Of a DNA stretch of 64,000 nt, positions 26,511 to 35,308 are shown piece by piece; the stretch's first letter is position 1; the number at the start of each line of letters is the position of its first letter. Where the stretch lies: positions 25,254-89,253 of the forward strand of contig JJOH01000025.1 in the NCBI GenBank assembly GCA_000696115.1, given 5' to 3'. The DNA is from Streptomyces olindensis (GTDB taxonomy: Bacteria > Actinomycetota > Actinomycetes > Streptomycetales > Streptomycetaceae). The notes beneath the pieces were generated by a model. It had not been told where the DNA came from, ran no database searches, and saw only the letters and a program-made list of their open reading frames with translations. The position numbers and the translations under genes were made by a program.

Positions 26511-26526
26511 AGTGGTCTAGTCCACA
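26511..26526. promoter_or_regulatory. Putative extra DasR operator between the SIS gene and a histidine kinase
   Basis: AGTGGTCTAGTCCACA contains the full TGGTCTAG core and the CCAC arm of dre. It lies 154 bp after the SIS stop and about 300 bp before the kinase start, so the transcript it controls is not obvious. Confidence 0.7.
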
Positions 26527-26733
26527 ATGCGTGATGAGAGCGCGTGTGCAGCGCGCACCAGCCTCCGTCTTCCCCGCACAGGAGGACGGACCGAGGAACC
26601 GAGGCTCTCTGCCCTGACTGCCCCGGCTCCTCATCCTTCGGCCGACCGGGACCGCACACCCCACGGCCGATATTGCTCCGGGCTGCGGTGCCGAGAGGGT
26701 TGAGGGTCCCTCTCAGGCGCCGCGGCCCGCGGG

Positions 26734-26801
26734 TGTTTCCGGGCCCCTGCTGTTTCCGGGCCTCCGCTGTCTCCTGGCCCCTGGTGTTTCAGGGCCGTAC
26801 A
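26734..26801. repeat. Four tandem 17-bp units
   Basis: Units start at 26734, 26751, 26768 and 26785. The first two are TGTTTCCGGGCCCCTGC and TGTTTCCGGGCCTCCGC; the third and fourth diverge at three to six positions. They end just before the kinase promoter box, in a 467-bp gene-free stretch (26357-26823) that otherwise holds only the dre-like site. Confidence 0.8.
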
Positions 26802-26811
26802 AACGCCCGGG

Positions 26812-26817
26812 TACGCT
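26812..26817 (+). promoter_or_regulatory. -10 box for a leaderless kinase transcript
   Basis: TACGCT is six bases ahead of the GTG at 26824, and no ribosome site is present, so transcription probably begins at or next to the start codon. Confidence 0.6.
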
Positions 26818-26823
26818 CGCCAC

Positions 26824-28299
26824 GTGCCCTCCATGAACGAACTCGTACGCCAGCACACCGCCCTCGACGACACCCACCTCGAGTGGCTGCACCTGCTGGT
26901 CTCGGAGTGGCAGCTGCTCTCCGACCTCTCCTTCGCCGACCTGGTCCTGTGGGTCCCCACCAGCGACGGCACCCGGTACGTCTCGGTCGCCCAGATGCGG
27001 CCCAACACCGGCCCGACCTCGTACCAGGACGACATGGTGGGTCACCTCGTCCCGCGCGGCCGACGCCCCATGCTGGACGCCGCCCTCGACGAGGGCCGCA
27101 TCGTGCGCGAGGGCGACCCCGAGTGGCGTGAGGAGGTCCCCGTCCGGGTCGAGTCGATCCCCGTACGGCGCGAGGGCCGCGTCCTCGGGGTCATCGCGCG
27201 CAACACCAACCTCCTCACCGTGCGCACCCCGAGCCGCCTGGAACTCACCTATCTGCAGAGCGCCTCCGACCTCGCGCAGATGATCGCGGCGGGCTCCTTC
27301 CCGTTCGCGAACCAGCAGCTCGACATGGACGCCTCGCCCCGTGTCGGCGACGGCCTGATCAGGCTCGACGCCGACGGCCTCGTCCAGTACGCCTCCCCGA
27401 ACGCCCTGTCCGCCTACCACCGCCTCGGCCTCGCCTCCGACCTCGTCGGCCAGCACCTGGGCCGGACCACCGCCGAACTCGCCCCGACCCGGGGCCCGGT
27501 GGACGAGGCGCTCGCCAAGGTCGCCAGCGGCTGGGCGCCGCGCGAGTTCGAGATCGAGGCCAACGACGGGGTCATCCAGTTCCGGGCGATCCCGCTGAAG
27601 CCCAAGGGCACGCGCATCGGTTCGCTGGTGCTGCTGCGGGACGTCACCGAACTGCGTCGCCGCGAGCGCGAGTTGATCACCAAGGACGCGACGATCCGGG
27701 AGATCCACCACCGGGTCAAGAACAACCTCCAGACGGTGGCGGCCCTGCTCCGTCTCCAGGCCCGGCGCATCGAGTCCGACCGCGGCCGCGAGGCCCTCGA
27801 AGAGGCGGTGCGACGCGTCGGATCGATTGCGATCGTGCACGAGACGCTCTCCCAGAACCTGGACGAGCGGGTGGAGTTCGACGACATCGCCGACCGCGTC
27901 CTGGCGATGGTCGCGGAGATCTCCCCGGGCAAGGTCACGGGCCGGCGCACCGGCCGCTTCGGCATCCTCGACGCCGAGGTCGCCACCCCGCTGTCGATGG
28001 TGCTGACCGAGGTGCTGCAGAACGCGCTGGAGCACGGCTTCCGCGAGGGCGACACCGGCACGGTCGAGGTGTCGGCGGTCCGCGGCGGCACCACGAAGGA
28101 GGCCCGGCTGCTGGTCACCGTCCAGGACGACGGCGTCGGCCTGCCGGAAGGCTTCGATCCGCATACCGCCGGCAACCTCGGGCTGCAGATCGTACGGACC
28201 CTGGTGGAGGGCGAGTTGGGCGGCACCTTCGACATGGTCCCGGCCCCGGAGCGCGGCACCCGGGTGATCCTCGACATCCCGGTGCGTTCGCAGAAGTAG
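26824..28299 (+). CDS. Cytosolic PdtaS-type histidine kinase (HisKA_2)
   Basis: A 491-residue kinase with no membrane segment. The order is an N-terminal GAF-like sensor (residues 1 to about 160), a PAS domain (about 170-280, RLDADGLVQYASPNALSAYH), a HisKA_2 dimerisation helix (IHHRVKNNLQTVAALLRLQA, phospho-acceptor His at 295 or 296) and an ATPase domain (LQNALEHGFREGD, then VQDDGVGLP, GLQIVRTLV). This family phosphorylates ANTAR-type response regulators that control transcription termination; no regulator is encoded next to it. The upstream dre-like site and tandem repeats make its control worth noting. Confidence 0.92.
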   Translation: MPSMNELVRQHTALDDTHLEWLHLLVSEWQLLSDLSFADLVLWVPTSDGTRYVSVAQMRPNTGPTSYQDDMVGHLVPRGRRPMLDAALDEGRIVREGDPEWREEVPVRVESIPVRREGRVLGVIARNTNLLTVRTPSRLELTYLQSASDLAQMIAAGSFPFANQQLDMDASPRVGDGLIRLDADGLVQYASPNALSAYHRLGLASDLVGQHLGRTTAELAPTRGPVDEALAKVASGWAPREFEIEANDGVIQFRAIPLKPKGTRIGSLVLLRDVTELRRRERELITKDATIREIHHRVKNNLQTVAALLRLQARRIESDRGREALEEAVRRVGSIAIVHETLSQNLDERVEFDDIADRVLAMVAEISPGKVTGRRTGRFGILDAEVATPLSMVLTEVLQNALEHGFREGDTGTVEVSAVRGGTTKEARLLVTVQDDGVGLPEGFDPHTAGNLGLQIVRTLVEGELGGTFDMVPAPERGTRVILDIPVRSQK

Positions 28300-28355
28300 C
28301 GGATCCCCGGCCCGGCGAGCAGCCCGTCAAGGGAAGGGCAGCGCAAACAGCATTG

Positions 28356-28384
28356 AGCCCCGGACCACTGGGTGGCCCGGGGCT
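28356..28384 (+). terminator. Terminator after the histidine kinase
   Basis: AGCCCCGG pairs with CCGGGGCT across a 13-base loop, followed by TAAAGC, 57 bases after the kinase stop. Confidence 0.7.
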
Positions 28385-28502
28385 TAAAGCTCGCTGCTGC
28401 TATGTAAGCGCATCGGGGGAACTGCGCGCTGCGGCTCGGGGGCGGGAGATGCGTACGCGGTGTACGCGCCGCCAAGCTCAGGCTGTCAGCAGGGGTGGGT
28501 TG

Positions 28503-28760
28503 TCAGGCGGAGGCCTGACGGGCCCGGTTGCGGGCGGCGCGGCGCTTCATGGCGCGGCGCTCGTCCTCGCTGAGACCACCCCAGACGCCGGAGTCCTGGC
28601 CGGACTCGAGCGCCCACTGCAGACACTGCTCGATCACCGGGCAGCGACGGCAGACGGCCTTGGCTTCCTCGATCTGCAGCAGCGCAGGACCGGTGTTGCC
28701 GATGGGGAAGAAGAGCTCGGGGTCTTCCTCGCGGCAAACGGCGTTGTGACGCCAGTCCAT
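28503..28760 (-). CDS. wblE: WblE, WhiB-like iron-sulfur regulator
   Basis: An 85-residue WhiB-like protein with the four cluster-binding cysteines at 9, 37, 40 and 46 (CRRCPVIEQC) and the GVWGG turn, followed by a basic tail (RRAMKRRAARNRARQ). WhiB-like proteins bind a 4Fe-4S cluster and the principal sigma factor. The size and sequence fit WblE (WhiB1 of mycobacteria), which is often essential. It stands alone between a terminator and a 319-bp leader region. Confidence 0.95.
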   Translation of the reverse strand: MDWRHNAVCREEDPELFFPIGNTGPALLQIEEAKAVCRRCPVIEQCLQWALESGQDSGVWGGLSEDERRAMKRRAARNRARQASA

Positions 28761-29079
28761 GGCTGCTACCTCTCCTTGGTATTACGTGCAGGTGCTTGTG
28801 AATGTGAACGCTTTCACGAATCCCTCAACAAGTGAAGGGCCGACCGCCAGGTTCCCTGGCGTGGGTCCTGTGAGTTGAAGAGGGGTTCTGGTGATCAGTG
28901 GAGGCCGGTGTTGCGGGCCGTCCCGATCGCCACGTAGAGACTCGCAAACCTCAGCGGCGGATACAACCCCTTCTGGAAAGTTTTTTTTGATTCTTCGGTG
29001 TCGACTAGGTCACAGCCGTACTTCCATGGGGTGGATCCTGGCCTAAACGTTCGAGTGAAAGGACTTTAGCCAGTTCTGC
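28761..29079. other. 319-bp gene-free leader of wblE
   Basis: No ORF with coding bias is seen. The stretch is less GC-rich than its surroundings and contains a run of eight T (about 28981-28988) within GGAAAGTTTTTTTTGATTC, plus several GTGA/TTCAC-like pieces near 28796-28830. It probably holds the wblE promoters, and the T/A run may serve as the end of the upstream lipid kinase transcript (read as A on that strand), but neither can be shown. Confidence 0.4.
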
Positions 29080-30048
29080 TCACACAATCACACGCAGTGC
29101 ACGGCGTACGCCTGTGAACGTCACGCTCGTTCGCAGCCCCAGGTGGTCACCGTCCATCTGGAGGGGGAGAGGCGCCTTCGAATGCAAGGTGAACTCTGTC
29201 AAGTCGTGCAGAGAGGTGGCGTGCTTGCCGTGGGGTCCGCGCTCGGGGGACGAAGTGAGCAACTGGGTGCCATACCGGGCAACCGCCGCGGTGGAGAGGC
29301 GGCTGAGAGCGAAGAGATCGAGCCCGGTATCGAACGAGGCCTTAGGCGCCGCGTATATCGGGCGATTCCCCAGAAACGTCCACGGGGAGGTGTTCGCGAC
29401 TATGGACAGCACCAGATCCGAGACCGGGTCCTCGCCGGCCCGCTCCAGCGTGATCGTCCCGTGCCGCCGGTTTGGTTCGCCCAGGAGCTGCCGCATGGCC
29501 TGGCGTACGTAAAGAGCGTGTGTGGATTTCCGGCCGCGCTCGCGGTGCTGCTCCACCCGGCCCACCACACCGGCGTCGAAGCCGAGGCCCGCGTTGAAGG
29601 TGAACCAGCGGGCCGGCACCGCCTCGTCCTCCGTGCCCGGCGTCCCGGAGGCCAGGCCGAGTCCGACGGTGCGTTCGCTGCCGTCACGCAGCGCGTCCAG
29701 CAGGGCGCCGGTCGCCTCCACGGCGTCGTTGGGCAGGCCCAGGGCGCGGGCGAAGACGTTGGTGGAGCCGCCCGGCACCACCGCGAGGCCGGGGAGGTGC
29801 CCCGGGGCGGGTCCGGTGTGCAGCAGGCCGTTGACCACCTCGTTGACCGTGCCGTCGCCGCCGAGCGCCACCACCAGGTCGATGTCGTCGCTGTCCGCCG
29901 CATGCCGGCCCAGGTCGCGCGCGTGGCCGCGGTACTCGGTGGTGACCGCCTCCAGCTTCATCTCACTGGCGAGCGCGTGGATCAGTACGTCGCGTGTGCG
30001 CGCACTTGTGGTGGTTGCCGCCGGATTGACCACGAGGAGTGCACGCAT
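29080..30048 (-). CDS. Diacylglycerol/sphingosine kinase family lipid kinase
   Basis: A 322-residue DagK/YegS-type kinase. The nucleotide motif ALGGDGTVNEVVNGLL is at about residues 62-77, and VVPGGSTNVFARALGLPND at about 92-110 is the second conserved block. It phosphorylates diacylglycerol or a related lipid at the inner membrane surface. TACGCT lies seven bases upstream of the ATG, which suggests a leaderless message. It is divergent from the membrane protein at 30165. Confidence 0.9.
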   Translation of the reverse strand: MRALLVVNPAATTTSARTRDVLIHALASEMKLEAVTTEYRGHARDLGRHAADSDDIDLVVALGGDGTVNEVVNGLLHTGPAPGHLPGLAVVPGGSTNVFARALGLPNDAVEATGALLDALRDGSERTVGLGLASGTPGTEDEAVPARWFTFNAGLGFDAGVVGRVEQHRERGRKSTHALYVRQAMRQLLGEPNRRHGTITLERAGEDPVSDLVLSIVANTSPWTFLGNRPIYAAPKASFDTGLDLFALSRLSTAAVARYGTQLLTSSPERGPHGKHATSLHDLTEFTLHSKAPLPLQMDGDHLGLRTSVTFTGVRRALRVIV

Positions 30049-30164
30049 GACTGGCAGCGTACCTACTGGGGGGTACCGGGCCCAGACCGAGGTAGGGATC
30101 GGGTAAGAGACCTGGGGTGAACCTCGCCACGGGGGGCGCGTACGACGAGGGCTACCCTTCAGGG

Positions 30165-30614
30165 GTGAGCAGTGAGCAGACCCCCACCACCCCGGAGAAC
30201 AGCGGCCCCCGCCCGCGCCGTCTGACGTACGCCGCGCTGCTGGCCGCGCTGGAGGGGCTCGCGCTGGTCGTCGGCGGCGTCTGGATCCTCGTCCTCGGCG
30301 TCACGGGTCATCCCGACGACCGGCAGCAGGCCGTCACCGGGGGGATCACGCTGGTCGTGCTCGCGCTGCTGCCGCTGCTCGCCGCGCGCGGGCTGCTCGG
30401 CCGCCGCAGCTGGAGCCGCGGCCCGGCCGTCATCACCCAGCTCATGGCGCTGCCGGTCGCCTACAACCTGCTGCAGGCGGACAGCATGGCCATCCCGGGT
30501 GGCATCGCCCTCGCGGTCGTGGCCGTCGCCGCGCTCGTACTGCTGGTGAATCCGGAGACGACCCGGGCCCTCGGAATCCGCGGGCCCGGCAACCCCGGCG
30601 CTACGGAGAAGTAG
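30165..30614 (+). CDS. Integral membrane protein of unknown function
   Basis: The GTG at 30165, six bases after a TACCCT box, gives 149 residues starting MSSEQTPTTPENSG; an in-frame GTG at 30117 is an alternative. Four hydrophobic segments span most of the protein after a Pro-rich N-terminus (LLAALEGLALVVGGVWILVL is the first). No motif was recognised. It is convergent with sigH, with only three bases between stops. Confidence 0.75.
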   Translation: MSSEQTPTTPENSGPRPRRLTYAALLAALEGLALVVGGVWILVLGVTGHPDDRQQAVTGGITLVVLALLPLLAARGLLGRRSWSRGPAVITQLMALPVAYNLLQADSMAIPGGIALAVVAVAALVLLVNPETTRALGIRGPGNPGATEK

Positions 30615-30617
30615 CCG

Positions 30618-31781
30618 TCACTCCTCGACGAGGAGCTTCTCCCGGAGCTGCGCCAGCGTGCGCGCCAGCAGCCGGGAGACGTGCATCTGCGAGATGCCGA
30701 CCTCCTGCGCGATCTGCGACTGGGTCATGTTCCCGAAGAAGCGCAGCAGCAGGATCCGCTTCTCGCGCGGCGGGAGGTCCTCCAGCAGCGGCTTGAGGGA
30801 CTCCCGGTACTCCACGCCCTCCAGCGCCTCGTCCTCCGCGCCGAGGGTGTCGGCGACCGCCGGGGACTCGTCGTCGGTGTCGGGGACGTCCAGGGACAGC
30901 GTGGAGTACGCGTTGGCGGACTCCAGGCCCTCCAGGACCTCCTCCTCCGAGATCGCCAGCTTCTCGGCGAGTTCGTGGACCGTGGGGGAGCGGCCGTGCA
31001 GCTGCGAGAGCTCGGCCGTCGCCGTGGTCAGCGACAGGCGCAGCTCCTGCAGCCGGCGCGGGACGCGCACCGCCCAGCCCTTGTCGCGGAAGTGGCGCTT
31101 GATCTCGCCGACGACCGTCGGGGTCGCGTACGTGGAGAACTCCACGCCGCGGTCCGGGTCGAAGCGGTCGACCGACTTGATCAGCCCGATCGTGGCGACC
31201 TGTGTCAGGTCGTCCAGCGGCTCGCCGCGGTTGCGGAAGCGGCGCGCCAGGTGCTCCACGAGCGGCAGGTGCATGCGGACCAGCTGATTGCGCAGCTCCG
31301 CGTACTCGGGACTGCCGTTGCTCAGGGTGCGCAGCTTGAGGAACATCTCGCGCGCCCCGCTGCGGTCCGGCGAGCCGTGCTGCGCGCCCTGGGTGTGGTG
31401 CGCGCTCGGCGTGTCGTCCTCGGAGTGTCGCTCGTGCTCGCTCATCGTCCCGCCCGTCGCCCTTCCCCGAGCCCTCGCCTCCTCCGCCACTCTCGACTTC
31501 CCGCGAGTGGGAGGACCCCCCTGGACGGGGGATGCGGTGATCCCCCCGCCCGGAGGCGCGCTCCGCACGGCACCGTCCCGCTCCTGCCGCCCGCCGCCCG
31601 GGAGGACGGCCCCCGCGGAGTCGTCCTCAGGATGCGGGCGGGCCTGTTCGGGGATGCCGTCGATACCGTCCGCCATGGGCCGGGGCCCGCTCGGACCGCC
31701 CGTGCCCGTGCCTGTGCCCTCGGCCGGCAGCTCTCGTGTGCTGCGCTCTTCGTCCCGCACCGGCCCGTCCTCGTTCCTCAC
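30618..31781 (-). CDS. sigH: SigB/SigF-type stress sigma factor SigH, with alternative starts
   Basis: The sigma-70 core (about the last 250 residues) has region 2 (RNQLVRMHLPLVEHLARRF, DDLTQVATIGLIKSVDRF, FSTYATPTVVGEIKRHFRDK), region 3 and region 4 (RLLLRFFGNMTQSQIAQEVG is close to LLLRFFGNMTQSQIAQEVGI, with ISQMHVSRLL). The GTG at 31781 overlaps the stop of the anti-sigma gene as GTGA, giving a 387-residue form with a long Pro/Gly-rich extension. In-frame ATGs at 31676 (352 residues) and 31445 (275 residues, core only) could give shorter forms; S. coelicolor SigH is reported to occur in several sizes. It governs osmotic stress and development in that species. Confidence 0.92.
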   Translation of the reverse strand: MRNEDGPVRDEERSTRELPAEGTGTGTGGPSGPRPMADGIDGIPEQARPHPEDDSAGAVLPGGGRQERDGAVRSAPPGGGITASPVQGGPPTRGKSRVAEEARARGRATGGTMSEHERHSEDDTPSAHHTQGAQHGSPDRSGAREMFLKLRTLSNGSPEYAELRNQLVRMHLPLVEHLARRFRNRGEPLDDLTQVATIGLIKSVDRFDPDRGVEFSTYATPTVVGEIKRHFRDKGWAVRVPRRLQELRLSLTTATAELSQLHGRSPTVHELAEKLAISEEEVLEGLESANAYSTLSLDVPDTDDESPAVADTLGAEDEALEGVEYRESLKPLLEDLPPREKRILLLRFFGNMTQSQIAQEVGISQMHVSRLLARTLAQLREKLLVEE

Positions 31782-32203
31782 GCCGGCCCGGGTCCCGCGC
31801 CGCGCTGTTTGTAGAGGCTGATCGAAACGGTTTTGTCCTTGTCCACGGCAGAGGAGACCTTGCCCGCCAGGGCGGACAGGACGGTCCAGGCGAACGTGTC
31901 CCGCGAGGGGGCATGACCATCCGTGGTCGGTGCCGAGACGGTGACCTCGAGTGAGTCGTCGACGAGGCGGAAGACACAGCTGAGCACCGAGCCGGGCACG
32001 GCCTGCTGCAGCAGGATCGCGCAGGCCTCGTCCACCGCGATGCGCAGGTCCTCGATCTCGTCGAGGGTGAAGTCCAAACGGGCCGCGAGACCGGCCGTGG
32101 CCGTACGCAGCACCGACAGGTAGGCACCCGCGGCCGGCAGCCGGACTTCCACGAAGTCCTGGGTCGCGGGCTCGCCTGCGATCTGGGACACCCTCACCTC
32201 CAT
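31778..32203 (-). CDS. prsH: Anti-sigma factor (RsbW/SpoIIAB-like ATPase fold), PrsH/UshX
   Basis: A 141-residue HATPase-fold protein. The N-box region reads EDLRIAVDEACAILLQQ, and later a diverged G-box follows. It binds and inactivates the sigma factor encoded directly after it, with release governed by anti-anti-sigma factors encoded elsewhere. Its stop overlaps the GTG of the long SigH form, coupling repressor and sigma synthesis. The 250-bp region upstream (32204-32452) should hold the sigH operon promoters; none could be assigned with confidence. Confidence 0.88.
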   Translation of the reverse strand: MEVRVSQIAGEPATQDFVEVRLPAAGAYLSVLRTATAGLAARLDFTLDEIEDLRIAVDEACAILLQQAVPGSVLSCVFRLVDDSLEVTVSAPTTDGHAPSRDTFAWTVLSALAGKVSSAVDKDKTVSISLYKQRGAGPGPA

Positions 32204-32452
32204 GGTGGTACAAGCGTTCTAGGACCGAGGGTCGCCCCCCGGGGGTAACGCGATACGTGGTTCAGCGGTGACGCTATCGCGCTCTCAACGGTCCTGTCCC
32301 CGGGACCCCAACCCCTTGCAGTCACTCACAGTAAACCTGTGGATACGCTCCGTGTCTAGGGGTTGGGCGGGCCCAAATGGGAAGAGCGCGCGCCGGGTTG
32401 ACGTACCCAGACGTCAGACGGTCGAACCGTCCGCCGCCGGGGTCCTGTCGAG

Positions 32453-32713
32453 TCACACCAGAACATGGTCGACGAAACACCACCGCCAGGTCTCCCCGGG
32501 CTCGTGGGTCCGCATCACGGGGTGACCGGACTGCTTGTGGTGCTCCGCCGCGTGCCGTCCCGGCGAGGAGTCGCAGCAGCCGACGTGACCGCAGCTGAGG
32601 CACAGCCGCAGTTGCACCGGGTCCATGCCCTCCGCCAGACACTCCGGACACGTCTCGCTGAGCGGGACGGGCTCGGGGTGCGGCAGCGCGTCGGCATGCG
32701 TGCACTGTTTCAT
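32453..32713 (-). CDS. UBP-type zinc finger protein
   Basis: An 86-residue protein starting MKQCTHADALPHPEP with the ZnF-UBP pattern: C..H, CPEC, LCLSCGHVGCCDSS and GRHAAEHHKQSGHPVM, ending WRWCFVDHVLV. In eukaryotes the fold binds ubiquitin tails; in actinobacteria the role is unknown. It is divergent from the Na+/H+ antiporter, with a 62-bp gap between starts, an arrangement I have seen in other streptomycetes. Confidence 0.85.
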   Translation of the reverse strand: MKQCTHADALPHPEPVPLSETCPECLAEGMDPVQLRLCLSCGHVGCCDSSPGRHAAEHHKQSGHPVMRTHEPGETWRWCFVDHVLV

Positions 32714-32775
32714 GATTGCCAGGTTACGACGGTCCAGCGGAAGACCGCGTCGAAAAAAGAGGGCGGGCGAGAACG

Positions 32776-34374
32776 ATGGACGTGATGCCACTGTTGCTGC
32801 TGGTGGCGGGCAGCGCCGCGATCGCCGCGGCCGCGCGGCGCACCCCGGTGCCGGCGCCGCTGCTGCTGGTGGCGGTGGGGCTGGTGGTCAGCTACGTCCC
32901 CGGGGTGCCCGACTACACCCTCGACCCGCACATCGTCCTGCCGCTCATCCTGCCCCCGCTGCTGCACACGGCCGCCACCGACAGCTCGTACCTCGACCTG
33001 CGGGCACAGCTGCGGCCGGTCGCCATGCTGTCCGTCGGGTACGTACTGTTCGCGACCTTCGTCGTCGGCTGGGCCCTGTACCTGATCGTGCCGGACCTGC
33101 CGCTGACGGCGGCCCTGGTGTTCGGCGCGGTCGTGGCGCCGCCGGACGCGGTCGCGGCCACCGCCGTGGCACGTCGGGTCGGGCTGCCGTCGCGGATCAC
33201 CACGATCCTCCAGGGCGAGTCCCTGCTGAACGACGCCACCGCGATCACCGCCTACCGGGTCGCCCTGGCCGCCGCCGTCGGCGAGGGCGCGACCTGGGCC
33301 GGGGGCATCGGCGAGTTCCTGGTCGCGGCGGTCGGCGGCGTCCTGTTCGGGCTGGTGCTGATGGCGCCGATCCACTGGCTGCGGACGCACGTGAAGGAGG
33401 CGCTGCTGCAGAACACGCTCTCCCTGCTGATCCCGTTCGTCGCGTACGCCGCCGCCGAGCAGGTGCACGCCTCCGGGGTCCTCGCGGTCGTGGTCGTCGC
33501 GCTCTACCTGGGACATCGCGCGTGGGAGGTCGACTTCGCCACGCGTCTCCAGGAGGAGGCGGTGTGGAAGATGGTCGCCTTCGTCCTGGAGTCCGCGGTG
33601 TTCGCGCTGATCGGGCTGCAGCTGCCGGTGGTGCTCCGGGGCCTCGGCGAGTACGAGGGCGTCGAGGCCGCCTGGTACGCCGTCGCCGTCTTCCTGGTGG
33701 TCGTCGCGGCCCGGTTCGTCTGGGTCTACCCGGCGACCTTCCTGCCACGGATGATGTCGGCGCGCATCCGGGAGCGGGAGGGGCGGCTGACCTGGAAGGG
33801 GCCGTTCGTCATCGCGTGGGCCGGCATGCGGGGCGTGGTCTCGCTGGCGATCGCCTTCTCCATCCCGCTGACCATGCACGGCGGCGAGGAACCGTTCCCG
33901 CAGCGCAACCTCATCCTGTTCCTGACCTTCACGACGGTCATCGGGACCCTGGTCGTGCAGGGCCTGACCCTGCCGCCGCTGATCCGCCTGCTGAAGTTCC
34001 CCGGGCGGGACGCGCAGGCCGAGACGCTCGCCGAGGCCAACGCCCAGGCGCAGGCCTCCCGGGCCGCCGAGCGGCGCCTGGACGAACTCCTCTCCGACGA
34101 GCGCAACGCCCTGCCCGGGCCGCTCGTCGACCGGCTGCGCACCGTCCTGGAGCGCCGCCGCAACGCCGTCTGGGAGCGGCTCGGGCAGGCCAACCCGGTC
34201 ACCGGTGAGTCCGTCGACGACACCTACCGGCGGCTGTCCCGGGAGATGATCAGCGCCGAACGCGAGGTGTTCGTCAGGCTCCGGGACGGCCGGTACATCG
34301 ACGACGAGATGCTGCGGACCCTGTTGCGCAGGCTGGACCTGGAGGAGGCGGCGGCCTTCCGGGAGGCGGCGTAG
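32776..34374 (+). CDS. CPA1-family Na+/H+ antiporter
   Basis: A 532-residue protein with about 12 membrane helices over the first 410 residues and a charged cytoplasmic tail of about 120 residues (RLDELLSDERNALPG and later). Family signatures are APPDAVAATAVARRVGLPSR and LQGESLLNDATA, which surround the ion-binding Asp and regulatory helix. It exchanges sodium for protons across the cell membrane. Start ATG 32776 (MDVMPLLLL) was preferred to a longer reading from 32716. Confidence 0.9.
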   Translation: MDVMPLLLLVAGSAAIAAAARRTPVPAPLLLVAVGLVVSYVPGVPDYTLDPHIVLPLILPPLLHTAATDSSYLDLRAQLRPVAMLSVGYVLFATFVVGWALYLIVPDLPLTAALVFGAVVAPPDAVAATAVARRVGLPSRITTILQGESLLNDATAITAYRVALAAAVGEGATWAGGIGEFLVAAVGGVLFGLVLMAPIHWLRTHVKEALLQNTLSLLIPFVAYAAAEQVHASGVLAVVVVALYLGHRAWEVDFATRLQEEAVWKMVAFVLESAVFALIGLQLPVVLRGLGEYEGVEAAWYAVAVFLVVVAARFVWVYPATFLPRMMSARIREREGRLTWKGPFVIAWAGMRGVVSLAIAFSIPLTMHGGEEPFPQRNLILFLTFTTVIGTLVVQGLTLPPLIRLLKFPGRDAQAETLAEANAQAQASRAAERRLDELLSDERNALPGPLVDRLRTVLERRRNAVWERLGQANPVTGESVDDTYRRLSREMISAEREVFVRLRDGRYIDDEMLRTLLRRLDLEEAAAFREAA

Positions 34375-34389
34375 CGACCGGGCCGGGCG

Positions 34390-35298
34390 TCACGGGAAGG
34401 GGCGGCCGGTGACCACGGCCGCCACCGTCGTCCCGCGCGCGAAGGCGCCCTCCTCGGCCAGGGCGACGAGCCCGTACAGCAGCTTGGCGACGTACAGGCG
34501 CTCGACGGGCAGGCCGTGACGGTGCTCGAAGTCCGCAGCGAAGGCGTCCAGCTCGTCGGGCACGCGCGCGTAGCCGCCGAAATGGAAGCGGTCGTCCATG
34601 CCCCAGTCACCGCGCGGCCCGCCGAAGGCCTGCCGCTGCAGTGCCTCCGTGTCGGCGGTCAGGAAGCCGCCCTTGAGGACCGGCACTCCCAGGGCGCGCT
34701 GCCCCGGGGCCAGACCGGCGGCCAGGCCCGCCAGCGTGCCGCCGGTGCCGCAGGCCACGGCGACCACCTCGGCCCGGCCGTGCAGTTCGGCGCCGAGCGC
34801 CCGGCAGCCGCGCACCGCCGCGGCGTTGCTGCCGCCCTCGGGGACGACGTAGCCCTCCTCGGCGTCCGCCGCGCGCAGGATCCCGGCCAGGACTCCCGGC
34901 TCGGACGTGCGGCGGTACGTGGCCCTGTCGACGAAGTGCAGCCGCATGCCGTCGGCCGCGCACCGGGCCAGCGACGGGTTGAGGGGCCGGCCGGCCAGCT
35001 CGTCGCCGCGGACGACGCCGACCGTGGGGATGCCGAGCAGCCGGCCGGCGGCGGCCGTGGCACGCAGGTGGTTGGACCAGGCGCCGCCGAAGGTGACGAC
35101 GGTACGGTCGGCCGCCGCCGCCAGGTTCGGTGCCAGCTTGCGCCACTTGTTGCCGATCAGCTCCGGGTGGATCAGGTCGTCCCGCTTCAGCAGCAGCCGG
35201 ACGCCCCGGCGCTCGAACCGGCCGTCCACGACCTCCTGCACCGGCGACGGCAGCCGGGGGCCCAGTGCGGCGAGTCCGGGGGTGTCGGGGCTGGTCAC
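34390..35298 (-). CDS. PLP-dependent ACC deaminase / D-cysteine desulfhydrase family enzyme
   Basis: A 302-residue fold-type II PLP enzyme. IHPELIGNKWRKL carries the Schiff-base Lys in the ACCD/desulfhydrase pattern, and AVACGTGGTLAGLAAGL is the phosphate-binding loop. The family splits 1-aminocyclopropane-1-carboxylate or D-cysteine; the sequence alone does not decide. The GTG start has a weak GACAAT box six bases upstream. It lies 15 bp downstream of the antiporter, convergent. Confidence 0.88.
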   Translation of the reverse strand: MTSPDTPGLAALGPRLPSPVQEVVDGRFERRGVRLLLKRDDLIHPELIGNKWRKLAPNLAAAADRTVVTFGGAWSNHLRATAAAGRLLGIPTVGVVRGDELAGRPLNPSLARCAADGMRLHFVDRATYRRTSEPGVLAGILRAADAEEGYVVPEGGSNAAAVRGCRALGAELHGRAEVVAVACGTGGTLAGLAAGLAPGQRALGVPVLKGGFLTADTEALQRQAFGGPRGDWGMDDRFHFGGYARVPDELDAFAADFEHRHGLPVERLYVAKLLYGLVALAEEGAFARGTTVAAVVTGRPFP

Positions 35299-35308
35299 GC
35301 GGCCATTG

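Noticed and set aside
32453..32791. A longer form of the UBP zinc finger protein from 32791
   Set aside because: The extra N-terminus would overlap the start of the divergent antiporter, and the conserved part begins at MKQCTHAD.
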